Part shown: one piece after another, positions 1-11,094 of the stretch | Numbering within the stretch: the stretch's first letter is position 1 | How the letters are laid out: each line of letters starts with the position of its first letter | From: Solanum dulcamara | Taxonomy: Eukaryota; Streptophyta; Magnoliopsida; Solanales; Solanaceae | Length of the DNA: 64,000 nt | Reading direction: 5' to 3' | NCBI RefSeq assembly: GCF_947179165.1 | Contig: NC_077247.1 | Location: 11,359,501 to 11,423,500, forward strand | Notes under the pieces: generated by a model | Databases searched by the model: none | Seen by the model: only the letters and a program-made list of their open reading frames with translations | What the model was told of the DNA's origin: nothing | Position numbers and translations under genes: made by a program

Positions 1-668
1 AGTATAGAAGTATGACATTCCTTAGCAACCAAGTAGGATACCCCCGATATGAATTGACTCATTCAGATATGTGGATTAGCAACCAATGAAGGAGCATACT
101 TAGATAGCTTAGTAAACTTGAGGGCATAGTCCCTCATTCCCATATTTCCTTGTCGAAGATTTATGAACTCTAACACTTTAGCCTCTCTTAGTTCAAGAGG
201 GAAAAAGCAATCAAGGAAAGCAAGTTTGAAGGTTTCCTATTCAATAGCACCTTCATCTACCCTCTCCAACTTCTATTGAGTGTACCAAACTTGAGAAATA
301 CCCTTGAGTTGGAAAGCCGCCAACTCTACTTTCTCCTCCTAAGTCACCCCTATGATACTCACTATTTTGTAAACCTCGTCAATGAACTTTTGGGGTCCCT
401 CATTGACTTTTAAACCATGGAACTCAAGAGGGTTCATTCATGCAACGTCCCTCACTTTAGAAGCCGGACTAGGAACATTAGGAGGAACCATAACTCCTTG
501 GTTGGCTACTACTTGAGATAGCATGGAAAAGGCAGTCCAGAACTCTGCATGTGTCACTTTCTCGAGCAAAGGGTCATTCCCTTGAGGAGCTAGAGGAGCT
601 TGGACCTCATTAGCATTATTTCCCCTTGGCAATGGTAGTCTTATTGGAGGCATTTTTTTTAAAATCAC
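1..668 (-). pseudogene. Ty3/gypsy gag N-terminal remnant
   Basis: Read on the minus strand from a Met at 668, this begins MPPIRLPLPRGNN-like and continues past a stop near 438 into a recognisable retrotransposon gag domain, with pieces such as GLKVNEGPQKFIDEVYKIV, AFQLKGISQVWYTQ and LEFINLRQGNMGMREYALKF. Gag packages element RNA in virus-like particles. Several in-frame stops break it, and the window edge cuts it at position 1. It lies just inside a primer binding site and LTR (855-1444), so it is the 5' end of a minus-strand element. Its wording resembles the gag at 5518. Family identification is confident; it is certainly non-functional. Confidence 0.85.
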
Positions 669-854
669 AATGGATAATTTTTAGGGAAAGAAAGTCTTAG
701 AACATACTCTATCATAGGACATAAATTATGAAAGAAGTGAAGATTTCTAAAATGTCTTATAGACTCCTATTCATAAATGTGGCATGCTTCACTAACATGA
801 ATAAGACTCTACTTAACATGTAATGTTGGACACCCTAGGACAGCTAAACTATGT

Positions 855-866
855 GGTCTGATACCA
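855..866 (-). other. tRNA-iMet primer binding site of the minus-strand element
   Basis: On the minus strand this reads TGGTATCAGACC, close to the plant initiator-Met tRNA complement TGGTATCAGAGCC. It sits 4 nt from the LTR edge at 871, the usual PBS position. It fixes the orientation of the gag at 1-668. Confidence 0.85.
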
Positions 867-870
867 TGTT

Positions 871-1444
871 TGTCATGACCCGACCTAGGGCCTAGTCATA
901 ACACGGCGATTAAAACCCCAAAGAGCTCCAATCAAGCCTCTTGACATATCATAAAACATACATAAAGTAAAGTAAATGTGGAAATATCATAAAAGAGCCC
1001 AAACCATAATTCATGTAGAATAATGTGACTTGACAACATAGACTTAAACATTTTGTCCAACTAATGCCTCTAATTATGAACACGAGCGGGGGCTAAGATA
1101 TGTCCCTAGCTCACCCTCAATTATGAAAGAAAATAAATGTCTTTGGAAGTAAGAAAACAACATATCATAACTAGTCCATGATAGATGAGGACTCACCACA
1201 ACTTCACCGATAAGAAAGCTCAACTAGCCATGTGGGTGGATATGATCCTCAATCTCAACCCCTATATTATGAGACAATGTAGAAAATAATATATGTTAGT
1301 ATGTTTGAATGTACTAAGTATGTGGAAATGACATGCAATGTAAATAATAAGATGCAATGATTGAGAACATATATAGTAAGGAGAATAAGTAAAGCCATGA
1401 GGAAAACCATAATGATCAAAGCATTTAAAAGGACTTAATAAATA
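871..1444 (-). mobile_element. Truncated 5' LTR of the minus-strand gypsy element
   Basis: It begins TGTCATGACCCGACC on the plus strand, which is the reverse of an LTR 3' end. The first ~100 bp match the start of the solo LTR at 24731 (the shared wording includes tatcataa and acatacataa), so both belong to one LTR family. Similarity fades near 1444, where an unrelated plus-strand integrase begins. The LTR is cut to about 570 bp, against about 2 kb for the full-length relative. Confidence 0.75.
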
Positions 1445-2821
1445 GGTTGCCGACAAAGCTATTGAGGCTTTCTCCTAAGAGGGAGATGGTATGCTTCATT
1501 ATCAAGGCCGGTTATGTATACCAAATGTTGATGGGTTAAGAGAGTTGATATTGAATAAGGCCTATAGCTCCCAATATTCAATTCATCCAAGTTCCATCAA
1601 TATGTATCGTAATTTGAGGGAAGTGTATTGGCAGAATGGCATGAAGAAGGACATAGGTGAATTTGTAGCTAAGTTTCCAAATTGCCAACAAGTTAAAGTT
1701 GAGCATCAAAGACCGGGAGGTTTAGCCTAAGATATTGAAATTCCTACTTGGAAGTAGGAGGATGTGAATATGGACTTTGTAATGGGTTTGCCTCATACTA
1801 TGAAGCAACGTGATTCCATTTGGGTTGTTGTAGATCGGATGACTAAGTCAACTCATTTTCTATCGGTTAAGACTTCTTATGGTGCAAAAGAATATGCTAA
1901 GTTATATGTTTGTGAATTGGTAAGACTTCATGGATTGCCCTTGTCTATCATATTGGATCAAGGTATGCAATTCACTTCACACTTTTGAAAGTCATTTCAT
2001 AGGGTCTCGATACAAAGGTAAAGTTAAGTATATCTTTCCATCCTCAAACAAATGGTCAAGCCAAAAGAATGGTCCAAACTTTAGAAGATATCTTGAGGGC
2101 GTGTGATAGTTATTTTAAAGTAAATTAGGATAAATATTCGACATTGATTGAGTTTGCTTATAATAATAAATATCAATCTAGCATCCAAATGGCCCCTTTC
2201 AAAACATTGTATGGGAGAAGATGTAGATCCCCAATGGAATGGTTTGAAGTAGGTGAGATGGCCTTGATTGGCCTAAATTTTCTTAAAGATGCTATAGGGA
2301 AGGTAAGACTCATAATGGAGAGGTTGAATATGGATCAAAGTCATCAAAAGTCCTATTCCGATGTTAGGAAAAGAGACCTTGAATTTGAGGTACATGATTG
2401 GGTCAATTTGAAGGTTTCAGCCATGAAGGGTGTAATGTATTTTGGTAAAAAAGGGAAATTGAGTCCTAGATACATTGGAACTTATAAGATATTGAGTTAT
2501 GTTGGCAAGGTAGCTTATGAGTTAGATTTGCCACTTGGGCTAGGTATAGTTCACCCGGTGTTTCATGTATCTATTTTGAGAAAGTTAGTGGGTGATCTAA
2601 CTTCCATTGTGCCATTGGAAGATGTAAGTGTTGAAGATAATTTGACATATAAAGAGGTTCCGATAGAGATCTTACACCATCAAGTTAAGGAGTTAAGGAA
2701 CAAAAAAGTTGTGTCTGTCAAAGTGTTATAGAGAAATCAACAAGTAGAAAGTGTTACTTGGTAGGCAGAGGAGGATATGATTGAACGATACCCGTATCTC
2801 TTTCCCTCTACTCAATCCTAA
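1445..2821 (+). pseudogene. Integrase and chromodomain remnant, first copy
   Basis: Pieces in order are: an integrase zinc-finger-like stretch (1491-1730, with FPNCQQVKVEHQ); the core domain (1764-1988, MNMDFVMGLP, VVDRMTKSTHFL); the core end (2144 onward, MIEFAYNNKYQSSIQMAPF); a C-terminal GPF/Y-type module (YIGTYKILSYVGKVAYELDLP, VHPVFHVSILRK); and a chromodomain-like tail ending at the stop at 2819-2821. Integrase inserts element cDNA, and the chromodomain biases target choice. Stops and frameshifts near 1730, 1988 and 2731 show it is dead. The N-terminal part of pol is absent because homology begins at about 1450. Confidence 0.9.
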
Positions 2822-3058
2822 TGTAGTAAGTTTTTCTTATTCATGCTAATTGAACTCTTATTTATTCATTTCCTCCTATATCATTCATATGCATGCATGT
2901 TCATGAAAGTTGATTTTATGTTAAGTTAAAGTTTTCATGTTCCACGCATTTTAAGATCTATGTCATTATGTTCATGTTGGGTTGCTAATCCACTTTCCGT
3001 TTCCTTTCTATGATAAGTTAATCTCATTAGAGGACAAATATTCTTAAAAGGAAGATAT

Positions 3059-5303
3059 TATAATACCTTGGAAGTTGAAAAATTGGAACCAAGGAGAAAA
3101 TTCTAAAATTTTCTAAATGACTCATGTTTACGAGTCTATTTATGACACGTAAGGACTTCTACGACTCATAGGAGTAAGTTGTAGTATGAGTCCCAAGGGT
3201 TAGTTTAGTACCAGCCTCAGGTGATACCCTATGACTCAACAGGATGAGTCATAGGCATGTCTATAGATCGTAATAACCATTCATAACCCAATATTAAAGG
3301 ACATGTTTCGAAGGTCCCTCAAAGTCAAGTCTACGACTTGACAGGATGACTCATAAGAATTATCACGAGTCATAGAAATGACTCGTAACCAAAGTTCTGA
3401 AGCTCTTAAATCTGTAGGATTCCAGACCAGCAGGACTAGTCCATGTTACGACTCATTGACAAGTTTACGGGTCATAGACATGTCCTATTTGTAAACTTCA
3501 GAAACTTCAAAATTAGACTTTTTCTTAAATCTGCAAGACAAGTCATCATGATGACTCATCCTCTCTTTTACAACTTGTAGAGTCGATTCGTAGGGTCGAA
3601 AGTTTAGATTTAGTGAAGGGCAATTGTGTTTTTTTCCATGTTCGGTTCAATGAACCTAGATACAATTATGGAAATTTCAACCCCTATAACTACCCAATTC
3701 TTTCAAAAATTCCTCATTCTATATCATTCTTCTAAATTTAACTAAGGCAAGGAACTCAATTCTCTCAAGGGTTTCTCTTTAACCTCAAGCTAGGGTTTCC
3801 AAATTTCTACAATATTTCTTCTTCAATTCTTAGTGAATTCAATCAAGGTATGTGGGTATTGATCCAAGGGTTCCTTTTACCGATAGAGTCCCAAATGTTT
3901 CTCAAGTTTTCATTCAATTTCAATTGATTATAGACCCTAGTTTTGATAAATTATATTAGGCTAATTTAATTATATTTTTAAATATTATCAATGATCATTA
4001 TATACATGTTTTCATATGAATTACATGATTTTAAGTTGAAATATGAATGCTCATACATAAAGCTACTTTCAAGTTATGATTATGAAAGTTAAAGATGATT
4101 TTATGAGTTGATCTTGAGTTTAATAATTTTCAATGAAAGTTTCTATGATTTAAAGTTTAGATTAGGATTTTATGATGAAAATTATGATGATGATCAAAGT
4201 TAAGATCAAACAAGTTATTATGGTGTGATAAGTCCAATTCTCACACAATCATGTTAAAGATGGTGATAAGTACAATTCTCACAGAAGTTATGGATGCATA
4301 TGAATCATTAAGTTAATGAGTTATTCCTAATGTTTTATAAACATGCATTGATAGGCAGTTACTATTTTTCCCTATTATATTATCATCATGTTTTATGAGT
4401 TTTCTATTGGGATATTGACTAAGCATCGAGGGATTTTAGGTGGGGTTATATCCATTAACGCAGTTAGTTACCAAACAAAATCCTAGTAGCAACCTAAAGT
4501 CACAAACTACGTTGCCCGCATAGGTTGCCTTCATGGCCTAGCTAGTGGATCCATATATTGCACAATTGAGTTCAGTTGCGATGAGTTCCATGATGGTGTA
4601 TACCCTGGCCCCCTTCCCGATTAAGGTTCCATCGAATTTCATATTATAGCTTGCATGGTCTTAGATGTCGGTTAAAGGTCTTATCTCACACAAGTTAAAT
4701 ATCATGTTATTAGTTCAGGATGAAGTTTTATGATATACATTGACCATGAGTTTTATATGTTTTCAAATCCTTTAAGCCTCACTCGTGTCCATTATGATTG
4801 GTCATGTATCTTATGACATATTGATTACATTCCTTTACTTGTTCATGAATACCTTACATACTCCGTACATTCAAACATACTAATGCATAATTTGCCTATA
4901 TTGTCTCATAATGTAAGGGCGACGACACTCACCACTATCCTGTTCGTGGCTAGAGTTTATTAGATATCAAGAGTTGGTGAGTACTCATCTTATTGAGGGC
5001 AATGACTTGTTTCACATTGCTACTATTTTACTTCCCTTTATGTTCGAGTGAGCTAGGATCTTGTCCTAATCCCCCATCAAAGATTAGAATAAAGGCATGC
5101 TTAGACGATGTTATGATGTAGTTTGTATTAGGCATCTATTAAGTTGATTTTCCTTAGTCCCACTTCCTTAAGTTGATTACTTCCAATTATATATTATTAT
5201 CATGTTCTTTACCTTATGAATGAAATGTATGCTAAGATGGCTTATTGGGGTCTCTCGCATCCGATCACCGTATCGCGGCTTGGCCCTAGTTCGGATCGTG
5301 ATA
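3059..5303 (+). mobile_element. LTR shared by the two pol fragments
   Basis: The left edge follows a purine-rich tract (aaaaggaagatat) and reads tataatacc, a decayed TGTAATACC. The right edge reads gatcgtgata, a decayed TGACA end, and is followed by a PBS. Its length is about 2.25 kb. At 3130-3600 it carries many copies of an imperfect palindromic word around tacgactcat. The internal layout (a ccattaacgcagttagttacc block, then gtgagctagg near the end) resembles the solo LTR at 24731. No coding region is visible. Confidence 0.8.
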
Positions 5304-5307
5304 AACT

Positions 5308-5320
5308 TAGTATTAGAGCA
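5308..5320 (+). other. Primer binding site (degenerate tRNA-iMet)
   Basis: Reads TAGTATTAGAGCA, against TGGTATCAGAGCC for plant initiator Met. It sits 4 nt after the LTR end and upstream of gag, so the LTR at 3059-5303 acts as the 5' LTR for the gag-pol to its right. Confidence 0.75.
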
Positions 5321-5517
5321 CAAGGTTTAGAAGATTCCTAGGGAGTCTAACATGCCGCGTTAAGTAGAATCTTGCTCATTAGTGTGAAGTACGCCATATC
5401 CATGAATAATAGGCTACGAAAGGTCTTAGGAAAGTTTCACTTCTTTTATGATCTATGTCATGTGGTAGAGTGGTTAAGTCTTTCTCTCTAACACTTGTTC
5501 TTTTTGATTTGTAGACT

Positions 5518-6640
5518 ATGCCTCCACGAATATACCCCATTAAAAGAAATGTAGTTAAGGAGGATCCACAAGCTCCGAATAAGCCTTTGAATGATCAAGT
5601 CTCCAATGCCGAGTTCTGAGCGGCCTTTTAAGTATTTGCTCAAGATGTTATAGGTTACGTTAATTGTGAAGTGGTTGCTCTCGTGAACCCGAATGTTGGT
5701 ACAACAGCCACTAGAGTTTGTGATTTTATAAGGATGAATCTTTCAAAGTTTTAGGGTTCTAAAGTTGATGAGGATCCACAAGAATTTGTTGATAACATCC
5801 ATAAGATTGTTGACATCATGGGGAATATCTCAATTGAGAGGGAGGAGTTAGCCACTTACTAATTAAAGGGTGTTGCTCGTATTTAGTATGACCAATGAAA
5901 GAGTGAGAGGCCTAGAGAAATGGATCCCGTGACTTGGGATAAGTTCAAAGGGGTGTTTCTTGATAGATTTTTTGTCATTGGAGTTGAGGGAGGCCAAAGT
6001 GGAAGAGTTCATCAACCTTAAGAAATATGGTGTGAGTGTGAGGAATTAAGCCCTCAAGTTTACTCAATTATCGAAATATGCTCCATTCATGATTGTCGAC
6101 TTAAGAGCTCGTAGGAGCAAGTTCATGTCGAACATGTCAGATATAGTCTCAAAGGAGTGTAAAATGGTTATATTGATTTGGGAGATGGACATATCTCAAC
6201 TCGTGACATATGTAGAGCAAATAGAGAAGGAGAAGCTAAAGGAGAAGAATAGGGAGTCCAAGAGGCCAAGGGCCGATGGTGGTGATTTCTCTGATGGTAA
6301 GTCCGGAGGTGGTGGATGTCCTCATTTTTGCCAAAAGTAATCCAACCAAGGGTCTTCTAATGCCATTAAGGAAGGGTTGCCCAACCCTAATCCTCAAGGA
6401 AGTGCTCTTATTAGCCAAGTTACTCCTGCATGCAAGAAGTTTGGTAAGAACCACAGGGATGAATGGCTAGCTGGTTTAAATATGTGCTACCAGTGTGATA
6501 AGCCAGATCATCATGTTAAGGAATGCAAGGTCAAAGATGGTTATCCTTAAGGCCAAATTGCTCATGGAGGCCAAGTTGCTCAAGGTGCTCAAGTACAACC
6601 AAAGAGTGGTCAACACAATAATAGATTTTATCCTCTCCAT
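5518..6640 (+). pseudogene. Ty3/gypsy gag pseudogene
   Basis: The start at 5518 (MPPRIYPIKRN) has a basic Pro-rich beginning, like other gags in the family. The central gag domain includes EDPQEFVDNIHKIVDIMG and WDKFKGVFLDRFF. A CCHC zinc knuckle follows at about 6483-6530 (CYQCDKPDHHVKEC), which binds RNA. Stops occur early (tga and taa within the first 45 codons) and again around 5750, 5860 and 5885, mostly where Trp or Gln is expected. A frameshift after about 6010 scatters the C-terminal half over other frames. The protease follows directly. Confidence 0.88.
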
Positions 6641-6652
6641 GGTAGGAAAGAG

Positions 6653-6988
6653 GTGGAGGAGACTCCCAAGGTTATTACCGGTATGTTGTGGGTCTTTCAC
6701 TATGATATTTATGCTTTACTTGATCCGGGTGCAAACTTATCATTTGTTTTCCCTTATGTGGCCATGAGATTTGATGTTAGTCCCAAAACATTGTTAAAGG
6801 CTTTCTCCGTTTATACTCTCGTAGGTGAGTCAGTTGTGGCTAAAAGAGTCTATAGAAGTTGTCCGATTTTGATCTTTCATAAAGTTACTCTATGTGATCT
6901 AGTTGAGCTTGACATGATCGATTTTGATGTTATCCTTGGTATGGATTTGCTATATGCATGTTATGCCTCTATTGATTATAGAACCTGA
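6653..6988 (+). pseudogene. Retropepsin-like aspartic protease
   Basis: An open stretch of 111 codons. The flap and active-site region read YALLDPGANLSFVFPYVA, where the retrotransposon active site is normally D[ST]G; here it is DPG, as is common in plant gypsy proteases. The second conserved block is DVILGMDLLYACYASID. The protease cleaves the Gag-Pol polyprotein. It ends at a stop at 6986-6988, and the reading resumes in RT only after about 280 bp of broken sequence. The domain is recognisable; activity is unlikely. Confidence 0.85.
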
Positions 6989-7269
6989 GTGGTTAAGTTT
7001 TAATTCCCATATCGTATGATGTCGATGGCCCGAGGTAGAGCACTCAATGGGCTAGGGTGGCCTCATTTCGCCTTACCAACCCCAGGGAAACTCCGAATAC
7101 AGGCCTAGATCATTTGTACAGACAGACTTTTTGGGTAGCCGATCCTAGAATGGAAGGGTAGTAATTTTGTGTTTAAAAATCAATTCATTTCATGACTTAA
7201 AGCTCGGAAAAAGATTTCCAAGGGTTGTATCTACCATCTTTTGAGAGTTAGGGATGAAAATTCTGAAGC

Positions 7270-8316
7270 CCCTACTTTAGAGTCGATCCCTATTATTAAT
7301 GAGTTTTCGGATGTGTTTCCCAATAATTTACCCGGTGTTCCTCCCAAAAGGGAGATTGATTTTTATATAGACCTTCTTTCAGATACTTAACATATTTCTA
7401 TTTTTCCTTACCAAATGGCACTGACGGAATTAAAGGAGTTGAAGGATCAATTGAAAGACTTGTTAGACAAATGTTTCATTAGACCAAGTATATCCCCATG
7501 GGGTTCTACCATCTTAATTTTTAGAAAGAAAGATGGTTCACTACGTATGTGCATTGACTATCGTCAATTGAACAAATTTCGAGGATAGATGATTTGTTTG
7601 AACAATTACAAAAAGCGAGTTACTTTTCTAAGAAAGACCTTTGTTCTGGTTATTACCAATTGAGGGTGAGGTAGTGTGACATTACCAAAATAGCATTTTG
7701 AATAAGGTATAGCCATTATGAGTTCCTACTTATGTCATTTGGTTTGACTAATGCCCCCAAAACATTCTTGGACTTGATGAATAGAGTGTTTAAATAATAT
7801 TTGGACATGTTTGTGATTGTATTCATCGATGACATTTTGGTTTACTCTCGGAATGAGGAAGAGCATACTAATCACTTGAGGATTGTGTTGCAAACTCTAA
7901 GAGACAAACAACTATTTGCCAAGTTCAACAAGTATGAGTTTTGGTTGAGGGAGGTGGATTTTCTTGGTCATATTATGTCCGGTGAAGGGATTATGGTTGA
8001 TCCTAAAAAAACCGATCCGGTTAATAATTGGCCTCGACCATTATCTCCTTTGGATATAAGAAGTTTCTTGGGTATAGCCGGATATTATAGGAGATTTGTG
8101 GAAGGATTTTCATCGATCTCGTCACCTTTGACTAAGTTTACTCAAAAGAATGTGAAGTTTCAATGGTTAGAAGCTTGTGAGAAGAGTTTGCAAGAGTTGA
8201 AAGATCATCTTACTATCGCTCCTATCTTGACCTTGCCAGAAAGGTTCTATGGTTTCGTGGTATATTATGATGCTTCAAGGGTTGGTCTTGGTTGTGTTTG
8301 CAATATGATAAGGTAA
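7270..8316 (+). pseudogene. Reverse transcriptase remnant with intact FIDD box
   Basis: RT blocks in order are [45 protein letters not shown], a deletion of about 30 bp before [35 protein letters not shown] (catalytic Asp pair intact, about 7823-7850) and [15 protein letters not shown]. The final 171 codons (7801-8316) are open; earlier parts carry stops (taa at 7388, tag at 7674, taa at 7797). RT copies element RNA into cDNA. The gap in the LNKxxIKNxYPLPRIDD region and the stops make it non-functional. Confidence 0.92.
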
Positions 8317-8830
8317 TAGCCTATGCCTCTAGGCAGCTTAAGGTGAATAAACGGAATTATCCAACCCATGATCTTGAACTAGCAGCGGTTGTGTTTTCTT
8401 TGAAGATTTAGAGACACTACCTTTATGGTGTCCATGTGGATGTATTCATCGACCATAAGAGTTTACAATATGTGTTTAAGCAAAAGGACTTGAACTTTCG
8501 ACAAAAGAAATGGCTTGAATTGTTGAAGGACTATGATATGATTGTGTTATACCATCCGGGCAAAGCCCATGTAGTTGTCGATGCCCTTAGCCGGTTATCT
8601 ATGGATAGTGTTGCACATGTTGAGGAAGGTAAGAAGGAATTGATCAAAGATGTTCATATATTGGCACATTTAGGTGTGCGTTTAATTGATTCTAATGATG
8701 GAGGTATTCTTGTACATAATTGTTCGAAATCATCTCTTGTGGCAGATGTTAAGGACAAACAAGACCATGATCTGATGTTGGTTGAGTTGAAGAAATCGAT
8801 TGTCAACAAAGCCATTGAGGCTTTCTCCTA
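8317..8830 (+). pseudogene. RNase H domain and linker
   Basis: After a frame change at about 8313 the sequence reads [20 protein letters not shown] and [11 protein letters not shown], one stop at 8409, then DVFIDHKSLQYVFKQKDLN and WLELLKDYDMIVLYHPGKA followed by DALSRLS. This is the standard Ty3/gypsy RNase H, which degrades the RNA strand during reverse transcription. The linker VAHVEEGKKELIKDVHILA is typical of chromovirus pol. The stop at 8829-8831 precedes the integrase zinc-finger region. Confidence 0.9.
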
Positions 8831-10188
8831 AGGGGGAGATGGTGTACTTCGTTATCAAGGCTGGCTGTGTGTACTAAATATTGATGGGTTAAGAGAGTTG
8901 ATATTGAATGAGGCTCATAGCTCCCAATATTCGATTCATCCAGGTTCTACAAAGATGTATCGTGATTTAAGGGAAGTGTATTGATGGAATGTCATGAAAA
9001 AAGACACAGCAGAATTTATAGCTAAGTGTCCAAATTGCCAATAACTTAAAGTTGAGTATCAACGACCGGGAGATTTAGCCCAAGATATTGAAATTCCTAC
9101 TTAGAAGTGGCAGTATATGAATATGAACTTTGTAATGGATTTACCTCATACTAAGAAGGAACATGATTCTATTTGGGTTGTTGTAACTCGGATGACTAAG
9201 TCATCTCATTTTCTACCGGTTAAGACTTCTTACGGTACTGAAGAATATGCTAATTTTTATGTTTGTGATTGGTAAGACTTCGTGAAGCTCACTTGTCCAT
9301 CATATCAAATTGAGGTATGCAATTCACTTCACACTTTTGAAAGTCATTTCAAAAGTGTCTCGGTACAAAGGTAAAGTTAAGTATCGCTTTCCATCCTTAA
9401 ACTGACGATCAAGACGAAAGAACAATCCAAACATTAGAAGATATGTTTATGGCGTGTGTTATGGAAGATGTTAAGGACAAACAAGACCATGATCTGATGT
9501 TGGTTGAGTTGAAGAAATCGATTGTCAACAAAGCCATTGAGGCTTTCTCCTAAGGGGGAGATGGTGTACCTCGTTATCAAGGCTGGCTGTGTGTACTAAA
9601 TATTGATGGGTTAAGAGAGTTGATATTGAATGAGGCTCATAGCTCCCAATATTCGATTCATCCAGGTTCTACAAAGATGTATCGTGATTTAAGAGAAGTG
9701 TATTGATGGAATGTCATGAAAAAAGACACGGCAGAATTTATAGCTAAGTGTCCAAATTGCCAATAACTTAAAGTTGAGTATCAACGACCGGGAGATTTAG
9801 CCCAAGATATTGAAATTCCTACTTAGAAGTGGCAGTATATGAATATGAACTTTGTAATGGATTTACCTCATACTAAGAAGGAACATGATTCTATTTGGGT
9901 TGTTGTAACTCGGATGACTAAGTCATCTCATTTTCTACCGGTTAAGACTTCTTACGGTACTGAAGAATATGCTAATTTTTATGTTTGTGATTGGTAAGAC
10001 TTCGTGAAGCTCACTTGTCCATCATATCAAATTGAGGTATGCAATTCACTTCACACTTTTGAAAGTCATTTCAAAAGTGTCTCGGTACAAAGGTAAAGTT
10101 AAGTATCGCTTTCCATCCTTAAACTGACGATCAAGACGAAAGAACAATCCAAACATTAGAAGATATGTTTATGGCGTGTGTTATGGAT
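8745..10188 (+). repeat. 722-bp direct tandem duplication inside integrase
   Basis: Bases 8745-9466 and 9467-10188 are near-identical with a constant offset of 722. The differences I see are few: gtacttcg/gtacctcg, taagggaag/taagagaag and cacagcag/cacggcag. The first copy ends ttatgga and runs straight into agatgttaagg; the second continues ttatggatttta, the normal gene sequence. Both copies carry identical stop codons, so the duplication happened after the element had decayed. Confidence 0.95.
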
Positions 10189-10896
10189 TTTAAAGGAAGT
10201 TGGGATGAACATTTATCATTGATTGAGTTTGCCTATAATAAATGTTATCACTCTAGCATCCAAATGGCTCCTTTCGAAGCATTGTGTTGGAGAAGATGTA
10301 GATCGCCGATGGGATGGTTTGAAATAGGTGAGATGGCCTTGATTGGTCAAGATTTGATTATAGATGCTATGGAGAAGGTAAGACTCATAAATAAGAGATT
10401 GAAGATATCTCAAAGTCATCAAAAGTCCTATTTCGATGTTAGGAAAAGAGACCTTGAATTTGAGGTACATGATTGGGTCTATTAGAAGGTTTCAGCCATG
10501 AAGGGTGTAATGTGCTTTGGTAAAAAAGAGAAATTGAGTCCTAGATACATTGGAACTTATAAAATATTGAGTTATGTTGGCAAGGTGGCTTATGAGTTAG
10601 ATTTGCCACTTGAGCTAGGTATGGTTCACCCGGTGTTTCATGTATCTATGTTGAGAAAGTTCGTGGGTGATCTAACTTCCATTGTGCCATTGGAAGATGT
10701 AAGTGTTGAAGATAATTTGACTTATAAAGAGGTTCCGGTAGAGATCTTAGACCATCAAGTTAAGAAGTTAAGGAACAAAGAAGTTGTGTCTTTCAAAGTG
10801 TTATAGAGGAATCAACAAGTAGAAAGTGTTACTTGGTAGGCGGAGGCGGATATGATTAAACGATACCTGTATCTCTTTCCCTCTACTCAATCCTAA
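8831..10896 (+). pseudogene. Integrase and chromodomain, second copy, with internal duplication
   Basis: The integrase N-terminus and core are present twice (see 8745-10188). Both copies share the same lesions: tga in the zinc-finger region, taa after PNCQ, tag after EIPT and a frameshift at YVCDW. After the duplication, 10165-10485 is open (VMDFKGSWDEHLSLIEFAYN), a single stop at 10483 follows, and then the GPF/Y module and chromodomain (10498-10806) and the tail to 10896. The first integrase copy (1445-2821) aligns throughout and is not duplicated internally. Confidence 0.9.
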
Positions 10897-11094
10897 TGTA
10901 GTAAATTTTTCTTATTCATTCTAATTGAACTCTTATGTATTCAGTTCCTCCTATGTCATTCATATGCATGCATTTTCATGAAAGTTGATTTTATGTTAAG
11001 TTGAAGTTTTCATGTTCCACACATTTTAAGATGTCATTATGTTCATGTTGGATTGCTTGTCCTCTTTCCTGTCCTTCCTATGATAAGTTAATCA

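Larger units (their letters stand above)
1445..11094 (+). mobile_element. Rearranged chromovirus-type Ty3/gypsy element (IN-LTR-gag-pol-IN)
   Basis: A composite element. It starts inside the pol region that precedes integrase (1445), runs to the pol end (2821), then one LTR (about 3059-5303), PBS (5308), gag (5518), protease, RT, RNase H and a second integrase/chromodomain ending at 10896. It is cut off at about 11094, where the sequence stops matching 3001-3030. The two integrase segments are clearly homologous (for example ggtttcagccatgaagggtg occurs in both), and no second LTR is visible. The integrase C-terminus ends in a chromodomain-like stretch (EVPVEILDHQVKKLRNKEVV), typical of the Tekay/Del chromovirus clade. 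Clade assignment is from memory. Confidence 0.85.
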
